From Streptomyces sp. GQFP (lineage in GTDB: Bacteria; Actinomycetota; Actinomycetes; Streptomycetales; Streptomycetaceae): a stretch of 64,000 nucleotides of DNA. Shown here one piece after another: positions 52,348 through 61,040 of this stretch (position 1 is its first letter; each line of letters opens with the position of its first letter). The translations under genes were made by a program, and so were the position numbers. Under the pieces are notes generated by a model that made no database searches, was not told where the DNA came from, and saw nothing but the letters and a program-made list of their open reading frames with translations. The stretch spans positions 7,812,001-7,876,000 of the forward strand of contig NZ_CP089312.1 of the NCBI RefSeq assembly GCF_021545335.1, read 5' to 3'.

Positions 52348-54651
52348 GTGAAGGGTGTGCATACGGGGATGAGATCGCTGAGATCGCGTCGAGGGTGGGG
52401 CATCGGGGCCGTAGTGGCCGCCGGAGTGTCCGGGGTTCTGATCGTGCAGGGTGTGAGCGGCGGCGGTGCGGACAGCGCGGCCGACGACGGCAAGCCGTCG
52501 TCCGGGCCGATCGCGAGCGAGGAGTACGCGGCGGCGCTGAAGGTCGCCGCCGACGGTGACTCGGCCACCCTGGCCAAGCGGGACACCAAGCCGTTCAGCA
52601 TGCTCGGCGTCACCTGGTCCGACCCGTCGGCCACGATCGCGGGCAAGGTCGAGGTCCGTACGCGCGACGCGGGCACCGACACCTGGTCGTCCTGGCTGGA
52701 GCTGGGCACGGACAGCGGCCCCGGCGACGAGGGCGCGACCCGCGCCGGTACCGAGCCCGCGTGGGTCGGCGCGTCCGACGGCGTCGAGGTCCGCGTCGAC
52801 GGCAAGGCGTCCGACGAACTGCCCGAGGGCCTGCGCGTCGACATGATCGACCCCGGCACCGGTTCGGTCTCGGACCTGGAGCCCGCTGCCTACGTGGCGG
52901 CGGAGAGCGCGACGCCGGACGCGACGACGACACCGGAGGTGACCGAATCCGCCTCGCCGACGGCGACGGACTCGGCGTCGGCCTCTGCTTCCGCCCCTGT
53001 CTCCGTCTCCCCGAGCGCCTCCGCGTCCGCCTCTTCGTCCGTGTCCCCGAGCGCCTCGACGTCCGCGTCGGCCTCGGTCACGCCCTCCGCCTCGGCGAGC
53101 ACCGGCCCGACCGCCCCGACGTCCACCGCCGCCAAGCCGCCGATCACCTCACGGGCGGGCTGGGGCGCCGACGAGTCGCTGAGCCCCGAGGCACCGGACT
53201 ACCTGGCCAACGGGATCAAGGCGGTGGTCGTCCACCACAGCGCCGGGACGAACAACTACACGTGCGCCGAGTCCGCGGCGATCATCCGGGGCATCTACAC
53301 GTACCACGTGAAGACGAACGGCTGGAAGGACATCGGCTACAACTTCCTGGTCGACAAGTGCGGCACGATCTTCGAGGGCCGCAAGGGCGGGGCCGACAAG
53401 GCCGTTCTGGGCGCGCACGCCTACGGCTTCAACACCCAGACCACCGGTGTCTCCGTCCTCGGTGACTACAACCTGGTCGCCCCGCCGACGGCCGTGCTGA
53501 CCTCCGTCGCCCGCGTCGCCGCCTGGAAGCTCGGCCAGTACGGCGTCAGCCCGACCGCCACCACCACGCTCACCGCGGGCGCCGCCGGCAACAACTACTA
53601 CGGCACCAAGAAGACGTGGAGCACGGGCGCCCAGCTCAGCTTCCCGACCATCCACGGCCACGGCGACGGCTACGCCACCGAGTGCCCGGGCTCCCAGCTC
53701 TACGCCAAGCTGGCCACCATCCGCACCTACGCGGCGGGCCCGGTCTCCGGTCTCGCGCTCAAGTCGGTGACGGGAGCGGGTACTTCGGGTTCGCGGACGT
53801 ACACCAAGTCGGCCATAACGGTTGGCTGGTCGGCGACCACGCCCGCCGCGCTGATCAGCAAGTACGAGGTGCTGGTCGACGGCAAGGCCGCCGCCACCAC
53901 GGCCGGTACGGCGACCTCGGCGAAGGTGAACCTGGCGCTCGGCACGCACGCCGTGTCCGTACGGGCCACGCACGTCTCCGGCAAGACGACGACCACCACG
54001 GCCGCGACCGTCGTCGCCGAGACGACCGTGCCCACCTTCACCACCGCGCCGAACCTCGCCCTGCGCACCGGCACGGTGAGCACGACGGCCGTTCCGGTCA
54101 CCCTTAAGTGGAAGGCCACGGACACCGCCGCCCTGAAGGAGGTGCGCCTGACGGCCCCGGTCGCCAAGACGTACGGCCCGACGGTCACCAGCGCCGCCCT
54201 GACCTCCAAGTCCGGCTCGGCCACGACCTGGTCGATGACCGCGTACGACCAGGCGGGCAACACCAGGGCCGCCTCGGTCGCCGGTACGCCGGTGATCCTC
54301 CAGGAGAGCTCGGCGACCCGCACCGGCACCTGGACGACGAAGTCGTCGACCAGCTACCTGGGCGGCAAGTCGTACACCAGCTCCACGAAGAACTCCTCGC
54401 TGACCTGGACGTTCACCGGCCGCTCGGCCGCCCTCGCGGTGTCCCGGGCCTCGACGTCCGGCCAGATCAACGTCTTCGTGGACGGGGTCAAGGCCGCGAC
54501 GGTCGACCTGAAGTCGTCGACGACGAAGTACCGCGACGCGATCTGGACGAAGAGCTGGAGCGCGAGCGCCAAGCACACGGTCAAGATCGTGGTGGTCGGC
54601 ACGACCGGCCGCCCGGCGGTCACGACGGACGGTCTGGTCTACCTGAAGTAG
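52348..54651 (+). CDS. Secreted N-acetylmuramoyl-L-alanine amidase (PGRP/Amidase_2)
   Basis: A 767-residue secreted protein. A signal/TM segment (WGIGAVVAAGVSGVLIV) precedes an N-terminal beta domain, a Ser/Ala/Pro linker (about 195-262) and an amidase_2/PGRP domain (about 268-450) with VVHHSAGTNNYT, the segment IGYNFLVDKCGTIFEGR and HGHGDGYATECPG holding the zinc ligands (two His and the Cys). C-terminal Ig-like repeats (about 460-767) follow. It cleaves the stem peptide from MurNAc in peptidoglycan. Start: GTG at 52348 with AGGTGGGG six bases before; ATG at 52369 is an alternative. Confidence 0.88.
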   Translation: MKGVHTGMRSLRSRRGWGIGAVVAAGVSGVLIVQGVSGGGADSAADDGKPSSGPIASEEYAAALKVAADGDSATLAKRDTKPFSMLGVTWSDPSATIAGKVEVRTRDAGTDTWSSWLELGTDSGPGDEGATRAGTEPAWVGASDGVEVRVDGKASDELPEGLRVDMIDPGTGSVSDLEPAAYVAAESATPDATTTPEVTESASPTATDSASASASAPVSVSPSASASASSSVSPSASTSASASVTPSASASTGPTAPTSTAAKPPITSRAGWGADESLSPEAPDYLANGIKAVVVHHSAGTNNYTCAESAAIIRGIYTYHVKTNGWKDIGYNFLVDKCGTIFEGRKGGADKAVLGAHAYGFNTQTTGVSVLGDYNLVAPPTAVLTSVARVAAWKLGQYGVSPTATTTLTAGAAGNNYYGTKKTWSTGAQLSFPTIHGHGDGYATECPGSQLYAKLATIRTYAAGPVSGLALKSVTGAGTSGSRTYTKSAITVGWSATTPAALISKYEVLVDGKAAATTAGTATSAKVNLALGTHAVSVRATHVSGKTTTTTAATVVAETTVPTFTTAPNLALRTGTVSTTAVPVTLKWKATDTAALKEVRLTAPVAKTYGPTVTSAALTSKSGSATTWSMTAYDQAGNTRAASVAGTPVILQESSATRTGTWTTKSSTSYLGGKSYTSSTKNSSLTWTFTGRSAALAVSRASTSGQINVFVDGVKAATVDLKSSTTKYRDAIWTKSWSASAKHTVKIVVVGTTGRPAVTTDGLVYLK

Positions 54652-54689
54652 TCGGGCTGGAGTAGTCGGGTTCGCCGACTCCCGTAGGT

Positions 54690-54731
54690 GAACAACCTGA
54701 GTGCCGTCCTCATACGGCGCTCAGGTTGTTC
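54690..54731 (+). terminator. 18-bp stem-loop terminator after amidase gene
   Basis: GAACAACCTGAG then GCCGT (54690-54707) pairs with its inverted complement (54714-54731) over 18 positions with one T-G pair and a 6-base loop. No T tract follows, as usual in actinobacteria. It lies 38 bp past the amidase stop. Confidence 0.85.
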
Positions 54732-54759
54732 CCATTTCCGGGGCCTAGGGTCGCGCCCC

Positions 54760-55677
54760 ATGCGCACGCTGATACTCCTCGCCCTCGCCGGCCTCGGTGC
54801 CCAGCTCGTCGACGGCAGCCTCGGGATGGCCTACGGCGTGACGTCGACGACCCTGCTCCTCGCCATGGGCACCAACCCGGCCGCCGCCTCCGCGACCGTC
54901 CACCTCGCCGAGATCGGTACGACGCTGATGTCGGGCGCCTCCCACTGGCGCTTCGGGAACGTGGACTGGAAGGTCGTCGTGCGGATCGGGGTGCCGGGGG
55001 CGGTCGGCTCGTTCCTCGGGGCGACGGTCCTGTCGAACCTCTCCACGGAACTCGCCGAGCCGCTGATGTCCGTGATCCTGCTGGGTCTCGGGGTGTACGT
55101 CCTGTCCCGGTTCACGCTGCGCGGGCTGCCCAAGGGGCAACTCGGCAAGCCGTTGCGGAAACGGTTCCTGACGCCGCTCGGGCTGGTCGCCGGGTTCCTG
55201 GACGCCACGGGTGGTGGCGGCTGGGGTCCGGTGGGGACGCCCGCGCTGCTGGCCGGGGGCCGGATGGAGCCGCGGAAGGTGATCGGCTCCATCGACACCA
55301 GCGAGTTCCTGGTCGCGGTCGCCGCCAGCCTCGGCTTTCTGCTCTCGCTCGGCTCGCAGGGCCTGGACTGGCAGTGGGTGGCCGCGTTCCTGCTGGGCGG
55401 GTTGGTCGCGGCGCCGATCGCGGCCTGGCTGGTCCGGCTCGTCCCGCCGAGGGTGCTGGGCTCGGCGGTGGGCGGGGTCATCGTGGTCACCAACGTCCGT
55501 ACGCTGCTGAGGAGCGACTGGGTGGAGGTGTCGGGCCTGGTCAGCACCCTCGTATACGTACTGCTGTACGGGCTGTGGGCCGCCGCCCTGGCGTACTCGA
55601 TCCGGGCGCACCGCAGGGACGGGAGTGCGGGGCGGGGAGAGCACGCCGAGGAGCGGCGGCCGGTCGTGGCCCAGTAG
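54760..55677 (+). CDS. TauE/SafE-family sulfite/organosulfur exporter
   Basis: A 305-residue membrane protein with about eight hydrophobic helices in two repeats; the family signature DGSLGMAYGVTSTTLLLAMG is in the first and LDATGGGGWGPVGTPALL in the second. The TauE/SafE family exports sulfite, sulfonates or related anions. Start: ATG at 54760; an upstream start at 54688 would lie within the terminator hairpin and is rejected. It stands alone; the substrate is unknown. Confidence 0.88.
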   Translation: MRTLILLALAGLGAQLVDGSLGMAYGVTSTTLLLAMGTNPAAASATVHLAEIGTTLMSGASHWRFGNVDWKVVVRIGVPGAVGSFLGATVLSNLSTELAEPLMSVILLGLGVYVLSRFTLRGLPKGQLGKPLRKRFLTPLGLVAGFLDATGGGGWGPVGTPALLAGGRMEPRKVIGSIDTSEFLVAVAASLGFLLSLGSQGLDWQWVAAFLLGGLVAAPIAAWLVRLVPPRVLGSAVGGVIVVTNVRTLLRSDWVEVSGLVSTLVYVLLYGLWAAALAYSIRAHRRDGSAGRGEHAEERRPVVAQ

Positions 55678-55714
55678 ATCCGTTACGGTCTCGGACCTCC
55701 TGGCGGGCCTGGCG

Positions 55715-56542
55715 TCAGCTGGAGCTGTCGACACCCACGGTGAGGGTGGCCGTGTAGCCGTCGGAGACGCTGGAGCCGAGTGCGGTGAGCGTCAGCAGGC
55801 CGGAGGCGGCGCCACCGTCGTCGTAGATGCTGTCGTTGGAGAGGGTGGTCTCCGAGGTGGTGTTCTCCGAGTACGGGGAGGTCGCCTGGATCTCCGCGTT
55901 GATGTCCTCGTCGAAGAACAGCTGGCCGGTGTGGATGACCTCGCCGCCGGTGTACGAGGTGTCGGTGAGCGTGACGTCGGTGTGGACCCGCAGGTGGACG
56001 TGCGTGGCGCGGGAGACGTAGTGGCCGGGCCAGATCGAGATCATGCTGGCCTCGCCGTTGGCGTCGGTGAGCACGCCGCCGCGCAGGAAGGTGCCGTTGT
56101 CCTCCTCCTCGTGGCCGTTGCCGCCGACGAAGCCGGAGTACTCGCCGAGGTGGTCGCAGTGCCAGATCTCGACGAGGGCGCCCTCCAGCGGGGCGCAGTC
56201 GTTGGCGACGTCGACGACGGTGAAGGTGTACTGGACCTCGAAGCCCTCCTTTTCCTCGCGGATGTCCTCACGGACGAGGGCGCCGTCGAGGGAGTAAGGG
56301 CCTTCGGTGACCTCGGCGTTGAGGACGCAGACGGCGCTCGTGGTGGCCGAGGAACTGGCCTCGGAGGTGGTGGAGGAGGTCTCGGACTCCGTCGCCGTGG
56401 TGGTCGGGCTGGCGGAGGCGAAGCCGGCCACCGCGAGTCCGCCGACGACCGCAGCGGTGCCGCCGCCGATCAGGACGCGGCGCCGCTGGACGGTCTTGTC
56501 GATCCGGTGTTTGCCTGCGGAGGGGTTCTTGTTCTCTGTCAT
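55715..56542 (-). CDS. Tat-secreted intradiol ring-cleavage dioxygenase-like protein 1
   Basis: A 275-residue protein with a Tat signal (RRRVLIGGGTAAVVGGLAVAGFA) and a Ser/Thr linker. The dioxygenase domain has the Fe(III) ligands of the intradiol family in TEGPYSLDG (Tyr), GHYVSRATHVHLRVH (Tyr and His-x-His), and the WHCDHLGEYSGF block. Enzymes of this family open catechol-type rings; extracellular forms act on lignin or phenolics. It is a close paralogue of the gene at 57635-58405. The substrate is unknown. Confidence 0.82.
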   Translation of the reverse strand: MTENKNPSAGKHRIDKTVQRRRVLIGGGTAAVVGGLAVAGFASASPTTTATESETSSTTSEASSSATTSAVCVLNAEVTEGPYSLDGALVREDIREEKEGFEVQYTFTVVDVANDCAPLEGALVEIWHCDHLGEYSGFVGGNGHEEEDNGTFLRGGVLTDANGEASMISIWPGHYVSRATHVHLRVHTDVTLTDTSYTGGEVIHTGQLFFDEDINAEIQATSPYSENTTSETTLSNDSIYDDGGAASGLLTLTALGSSVSDGYTATLTVGVDSSS

Positions 56543-56738
56543 GTTCCGGAAACTTAGGGGCGTACTTGAGGTTTTCCTTAAATCGGGGCTATGAAAGCCC
56601 TGGGGACCTACCTCTCAACTCCGTTGGTTTGGGGCAGAGTTGGGGCACACTCCGCGTGGCGTCACGATGGCTGCGGGTTACATCGACGGACGGAACAGGC
56701 CGAGGTGTGAACGGGGTTGGCCGGGGATCGACCTGGCT

Positions 56739-56762
56739 GGTGTCTGTCGCGACACCTATGCT
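56739..56762 (+). promoter_or_regulatory. Inverted repeat and -10-like box in 366-bp intergenic region
   Basis: The 366-bp gap 56543-56908 between the first dioxygenase and the DUF4360 gene has no supported gene. It holds GGTGTC (56739-56744) and GACACC (56751-56756) around TGTCGC, followed directly by TATGCT (56757-56762), a fair -10 box for the DUF4360 gene 147 bp downstream. No other feature is recognised. Confidence 0.35.
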
Positions 56763-56908
56763 GCGACCGCCCCGCCTTCACAGACTCTTCACTGCTCAAT
56801 CACAGGTCGGGTCGGGCGTGTGTCTGCATTTGGCATGCGCATGACCACGTGAAGGCTGTGTGCGTGATTCTCACCCCCCACCGCAACAGCACGACGAAAG
56901 GGAGAAAC

Positions 56909-57550
56909 ATGGCTGCTGGCCTGCTAGTGGGCGGCGCGATAGCCGCTCTGCTCGCCGCTGCGGTACCCGCGCAGGGCGCCGACTCGTTCGATGACCCGCC
57001 CCCGGACAAGATCGTCATCAGGGTTGCCACGGTGAACGGCTCCGGCTGTCCCGCGGGTACGGCCGCGGTGGCCGTCTCCGGCGACAACACCGCGTTCACC
57101 GTCACCTACAGCGACTACCTCGCCCAGGCGGGCGGCAACTCCGACCCGACGGCGTTCCGCAAGAACTGCCAGCTCAGCCTGCTGGTGCACGTCCCGGCGG
57201 GCTTCACGTACGCCATCGCCAGCGCCGACTACCGGGGCTTCGCGTCCCTCCAGCAGGGCGCGAGCGCCATCCAGCGGGCCTCGTACTACTTCCAGGGCTC
57301 GTCGAGCACGGCGTTCCGCAACCATTCGTACAACGGCCCGTACAACGACAGCTGGCAGGCCACCGACACCACCGAGTGGGCCCAACTGGTCTGGGCTCCC
57401 TGTGGAGTTCAGCGCAACTTCAACATCAACACGGAGCTTCGGGTGAACGTCGGCACGTCGACGGGCACCAGCTTCATGGCGATGGACTCGACGGACGGCG
57501 AGATCGACACGATCTACCACTTGGCCTGGCAGCAGTGCCCGGCGAAGTAA
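56909..57550 (+). CDS. Secreted DUF4360-type protein
   Basis: A 213-residue secreted protein: signal peptide (AGLLVGGAIAALLAAAVPAQGA), then the DUF4360 pattern with GSGCPAGTAAVAVSGDNTAFTVTYSDY, NCQLSLLVHVPAGFTYAIASADYRGFASL and WAPCGVQRNFNINTELRV. Four Cys suggest two disulfides. Function is unknown for the family. Start: ATG at 56909 after AAGGGAG. It lies between, and opposite to, the two dioxygenase genes, which points to a shared extracellular job. Confidence 0.85.
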   Translation: MAAGLLVGGAIAALLAAAVPAQGADSFDDPPPDKIVIRVATVNGSGCPAGTAAVAVSGDNTAFTVTYSDYLAQAGGNSDPTAFRKNCQLSLLVHVPAGFTYAIASADYRGFASLQQGASAIQRASYYFQGSSSTAFRNHSYNGPYNDSWQATDTTEWAQLVWAPCGVQRNFNINTELRVNVGTSTGTSFMAMDSTDGEIDTIYHLAWQQCPAK

Positions 57551-57565
57551 GGGTCTGAGTACCAG

Positions 57566-57602
57566 GCGGGGTGTGGACATCACGGTCGTGTCCACACCCC
57601 GC
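57566..57602. terminator. 14-bp bidirectional terminator stem-loop
   Basis: GCGGGGTGTGGACA (57566-57579) and its exact inverted complement (57589-57602) enclose a 9-base loop, between the convergent DUF4360 gene and the second dioxygenase gene. Confidence 0.85.
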
Positions 57603-57634
57603 TGTCGTGAGGTGTTACGCCGATACTGCCGGCG

Positions 57635-58405
57635 TCAGCTGCTTTCGACGCCCACGGTCAGCGTCCCCGCGTACCCCGCCGAGGTCGAACTCCCCAGCGC
57701 GGTAAGGGTGAGGAGACCGGAGGCGGCGCCTCCCTCGTCGTAGATCGAGTCCTGGGCGAGGGTGGTGCGGGTGACCGTGTTGGCCGCGTAGGTCGCGAGC
57801 GCCGCCACCCTTGTCGTGATCGTCTCGTCGAAGAACAGCTGGCCGGTGTGGAGTTCCTGGCCGCCCGTGAACGAGCCGTCGGACGTGAGCGTGACGTTCG
57901 TGTGCACCTTGAGGTGGATGTGGACGCAGCGGCCCCGGTACCAACCCGGGTACACGCTGGTGATGTTGGCGACGCCGCTGGAGTTCGTCAGCACCCCGCC
58001 GCGCAGGAAGGTGCCGTTGTCCGGTTCGCTGTGGCCGTTGTTGCCGACGAAGCCGGAATACTCACCGAGGGCGTCGCAGTGCCAGATCTCCACGAGCGCG
58101 TTGCTGAGGGGTGCGCAGGTGTCGTCGTCGACGACGGTGAGGGTGAGCTCGAGCGGGATGCCGGTCTTGTCCTCGCTGATGTCGGCGCGGACGTACTGGC
58201 CGTCGAGGTAGTAGGGGCCTTCGGTCATCTCCTTCGTGAGGGTGCAGACGGCCGCGGCGGCGACCGGAACGGCGGTGTCCGCGGTGGGGGTGGACGTTTC
58301 GGGCACGGTGGAGGCCACGGCCAGGGTGGCGGCGGTGGCACCGGTCGCGATCAGTACGGTGCGGCGCCTGATCGCAGTGGGGGGCGTTTCCGAAATCTCT
58401 GTCAT
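57635..58405 (-). CDS. Tat-secreted intradiol ring-cleavage dioxygenase-like protein 2
   Basis: A 256-residue paralogue of the gene at 55715-56542: Tat signal IRRRTVLIATGATAATL, ligand motifs TEGPYYLDG, PGWYRGRCVHIHLKVH, and the WHCDALGEYSGF block. Start: ATG at 58405 is chosen over GTG at 58411 because its M-T-E matches the start of the paralogue. The pair suggests an old tandem duplication separated by the DUF4360 gene. The promoter region contains an inverted repeat at 58468-58491. Confidence 0.83.
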   Translation of the reverse strand: MTEISETPPTAIRRRTVLIATGATAATLAVASTVPETSTPTADTAVPVAAAAVCTLTKEMTEGPYYLDGQYVRADISEDKTGIPLELTLTVVDDDTCAPLSNALVEIWHCDALGEYSGFVGNNGHSEPDNGTFLRGGVLTNSSGVANITSVYPGWYRGRCVHIHLKVHTNVTLTSDGSFTGGQELHTGQLFFDETITTRVAALATYAANTVTRTTLAQDSIYDEGGAASGLLTLTALGSSTSAGYAGTLTVGVESS

Positions 58406-58467
58406 GGACACGGCAATCTAGTGGTGGTTGCTGTCGATGAGCTGTCGAAAGGCTGGGAATTCGGCAA

Positions 58468-58491
58468 AGTGACGGGACGTCAAGTCACTTG
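58468..58491. promoter_or_regulatory. Inverted repeat upstream of dioxygenase 2
   Basis: AAGTGAC (58468-58474) and GTCACTT (58485-58491) are exact inverted arms with a 10-base spacer, about 65 bp upstream of the second dioxygenase start. It is a candidate operator, with no matching copy seen near the first dioxygenase. Confidence 0.4.
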
Positions 58492-58532
58492 TGAGACAGG
58501 GGGTTTGTGAGGGCTGGAAGGTTCTGTCGCCC

Positions 58533-59447
58533 CTACCACCGGGTCGGCAGCGGTCGGCCCATGAACGCGTCCAGAAGGACCCGGCCGCCCATCGGCCGGT
58601 CGAGCTGCACGGTCATCTTCTCGCCGCGCCGGTCGGCGGTGCAGATCTCGCCCGTCGTGTTGCCCCCGAGGACCGTCGCCGACAGCACCACGCTGCCGTC
58701 CGTCTCCAGGACGTCCACGGCGGGGCCGTCGTCGCAGGACCCGTGGTGCGCCACGACGGTGACGGAACGGCCGTCCTCGGACACCTCGATCAGCCGGCCC
58801 AGCTCCTGGAGTCCGTCACGCGTCGACCGGCCGCCCGCGGCCTTCCCGATCGGAGGCTTCGGCAGCTTCGACGGTTTGAAGGCGACCCGCTTGAGCGGCT
58901 CGTCGTACCCCTTCAGCGTGAAGAACCAGGCCGGCACGGTCGCCGGGCCACGGCTCGTCACCATCGTCATCTCACCCAACTTCGCGCCGGTGACCGTGAG
59001 TTGAGGATCCGTGGGGCTGTCGACGCGGTCCAGGGCGGTGTACGTCTCCCGCGCGTCCAGCAGGGGCAGGGTGAGCGATTCTCCGTCCGCCCACTTCACC
59101 TGCCCCTTCTCGGGCGCGGTGTCGGGGAGTTCGCCGCGCAGGAGGTAGTTCTCCAGCATGTGGGCGACCCGGTCGTCCTCGCTGTGGAAGCCGTCGTCGG
59201 GCGGCTGCGGGGCCGTGTCGCCCATGGGGTAGAAGCCCTCGCGCCACGCCTTGGCGGCCTCGGAACCGTCCCAGGCGTCGGCGACCTGCTGGGCGCGGCC
59301 ACCGTGGGGCGCGGGACTGCTGGTTTTGGCGCTGGGCTTCGAGCTGGTGCTGTTCTCCGCCTTGTCGCTGCCGCAGGCGGCCAGGGACAGGGTGAGGGTG
59401 AGGGTGAGCAGGAGTTGGGCGCTGGTGCGGGTGGTGTGCGTACGCAT
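58533..59447 (-). CDS. Secreted lipoprotein, hypothetical
   Basis: A 304-residue lipoprotein. The signal ends in the lipobox LSLAAC. After a Ser/Thr/Lys/Pro spacer the mature protein carries no family I recognise; it has paired Cys near the C-terminus (GSCDDG, GEICTADRR) and a beta-rich pattern. Start: ATG at 59447 after GGGGGAA; longer forms overlap the next gene's region and have no signal peptide. It is probably expressed alone. Confidence 0.78.
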   Translation of the reverse strand: MRTHTTRTSAQLLLTLTLTLSLAACGSDKAENSTSSKPSAKTSSPAPHGGRAQQVADAWDGSEAAKAWREGFYPMGDTAPQPPDDGFHSEDDRVAHMLENYLLRGELPDTAPEKGQVKWADGESLTLPLLDARETYTALDRVDSPTDPQLTVTGAKLGEMTMVTSRGPATVPAWFFTLKGYDEPLKRVAFKPSKLPKPPIGKAAGGRSTRDGLQELGRLIEVSEDGRSVTVVAHHGSCDDGPAVDVLETDGSVVLSATVLGGNTTGEICTADRRGEKMTVQLDRPMGGRVLLDAFMGRPLPTRW

Positions 59448-59515
59448 GGGTTCCCCCGGATCCGACGCTGATGCTGTCGTGACTGTGACGCCTCGGACCC
59501 GGTATGCGTTCGTTT

Positions 59516-59803
59516 CTACGGTCTTCCGAGAGTCACCTGGGCGGAGTACACGGGTTCGGTCTCCGCGCCAGGGGTCGACTCGTCGAAGCACTCGATCAGC
59601 AACTCGCCCCGCAGGTCGTCCAGTTCGCTCCGGGCCTCCGCGAGGAAGGCGGTGGCCCATGCCTCCAGGGACGAGTCCCGCAACGCCACGTTCGAGACTT
59701 GGCTGAACTCCGGTCCGCCCAGCCCCTGCCAGCCGGCCCACTGCTCGTCGTCGAGACGGACGCGCACGCGGTACCAGTAGGACTGCCAGTAGGGCTTCTT
59801 CAT
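59516..59803 (-). CDS. Small hypothetical protein downstream of DUF397 gene
   Basis: A 95-residue acidic protein rich in Trp and Tyr at the N-terminus (MKKPYWQSYWYRVRVRL), then SSLEAWATAFLAEARSELDDLRGELLIECFD. No known family. Its ATG overlaps the DUF397 stop by a base or two, so it is the third gene of the regulator operon. Confidence 0.68.
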   Translation of the reverse strand: MKKPYWQSYWYRVRVRLDDEQWAGWQGLGGPEFSQVSNVALRDSSLEAWATAFLAEARSELDDLRGELLIECFDESTPGAETEPVYSAQVTLGRP

Positions 59804-60045
59804 CAGCCCTTGACGGCGTACGCGACGAAGTCGGCCCAGGGGGTGGGGGAGAGGGCGAGTTGGGGACCGGCCTTGTCCTTGGAGTCGCGTATGTGGACGG
59901 TACCGGGACAGGCGGCGACTTCGACGCAGTCGTCGCCGGAGGCGCTGCTGTACGTGGACTTGCGCCAGGAGAGGGCGACTTCGACGCAGTCGCCGGAAGC
60001 ACTGCTGCTGTAGCTCGACTTGAACCAGGCCAGTTCGCCGCTCAT
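59803..60045 (-). CDS. DUF397 protein with duplicated core motif
   Basis: An 80-residue DUF397 protein. The hallmark W-KSSYSS...G.CVEVA is present twice: LAWFKSSYSSSASGDCVEVA at the N-terminus and LSWRKSTYSSASGDDCVEVA after it, then the usual VHIRDSKD end. The partial first copy looks like a tandem duplication. DUF397 proteins act with Scr1-type regulators of development and antibiotics (BldB/AbaA/WhiJ circuit). It overlaps the regulator stop (ATGA). Confidence 0.85.
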   Translation of the reverse strand: MSGELAWFKSSYSSSASGDCVEVALSWRKSTYSSASGDDCVEVAACPGTVHIRDSKDKAGPQLALSPTPWADFVAYAVKG

Positions 60046-60881
60046 AGTTCCCCTCGCATCCGTTCCAGCAGGCTCACGGAGTCCTGGAAGGTGAGAGCCT
60101 GTGAACGCATCCTGGCATATCGCCTCTGGAGAACGCTGACCACTTTCGGGTCGGAGATCAACTGGCCGCTTTCCTGCCCTTCGCTGTAGGCGTACCACCT
60201 GTTCTCGGGGGTCTCCAACAGGCGGATCGGACCCTGCAGTCCAGAGTGTGACTCCTGCACCAGCGGCATGATCTGGACCTCGATGTTCCGCAGTTGGGAG
60301 AGATCCAGTACGTGGTCGATGAGTTCCCGGGTGACGTCCACCCCGCCTGTGCGCCGGAGGAACACGTGCTCCTCCAGGATGAAGCTGAAGGCCGTGTTCG
60401 GGCGCTCCGTGAGGAGTTGCTGGCGCTTGATCCGAGCATCCCACCGTTCCTCGATTTCCGCGTCGTCCAACGGCGGCAACTGATCGGCGGACAAGGCCAG
60501 CACGTACGCCTTCGTCTGCAGCAGCCCTGGCACCATGCGGCAGTCGTAGGTGCACAGGGAGATCGCCTTGGCCTCCAACAGCGCCCACCGCCGGAACCAC
60601 GCAGCCAGCCCTGGCTGCCGGTTCAGATGCTCTGCCGCCTTCCTCAGGGCGCCCGTGTTGCCCAGGGCCACGTCCGCCCGGTCCACGAACACCGGATCCG
60701 GCATCCTCCTCCCCAACTCCACGGAGGCCACCGTGTGTTCGGAGAACTGCACCGCCTGTGCCAGCTCCTTCCTGGTCATCCCCATGTGTTCGCGCAGGGC
60801 CTGGACCACGGCCCCGAACGTCCGCAGACTGTCCGAGGACTCCGGCTCGCCACCCGTCGTCCCCCACGCACCTTCACCCAT
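60042..60881 (-). CDS. Scr1/WhiJ-type helix-turn-helix regulator (DUF5753)
   Basis: A 279-residue regulator. An XRE-type helix-turn-helix (residues about 25-80, FGAVVQALREHMGMTRKELAQAVQFSEHTVASVELGRRM) precedes a DUF5753 domain (CRMVPGLLQTKAYVLAL, RWDARIKRQQLLTERP, EESHSGLQG-like QESHSGLQG). With the DUF397 and divergent HATPase genes it forms the usual WhiJ-like trio. Start: ATG at 60881; the longer form is weak. Confidence 0.88.
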   Translation of the reverse strand: MGEGAWGTTGGEPESSDSLRTFGAVVQALREHMGMTRKELAQAVQFSEHTVASVELGRRMPDPVFVDRADVALGNTGALRKAAEHLNRQPGLAAWFRRWALLEAKAISLCTYDCRMVPGLLQTKAYVLALSADQLPPLDDAEIEERWDARIKRQQLLTERPNTAFSFILEEHVFLRRTGGVDVTRELIDHVLDLSQLRNIEVQIMPLVQESHSGLQGPIRLLETPENRWYAYSEGQESGQLISDPKVVSVLQRRYARMRSQALTFQDSVSLLERMRGEL

Positions 60882-61040
60882 CGTCGGCCACCTCTCGCGC
60901 ACTCGCCCCGCTGCACACACCCGATCCGTCCATGGTCACGCCCGGTGATGAGTACTGTCCAGTCCGTAACCGCGTACGCCGCCCCGGCGTACACGGCTCC
61001 GGCCTGGTGAAGTGCTGCTCCCGCCCGGCACATTGGGCTC

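Noticed and set aside
54688..54759. Upstream start for TauE/SafE
   Set aside because: These bases form the 18-bp terminator hairpin of the amidase gene.
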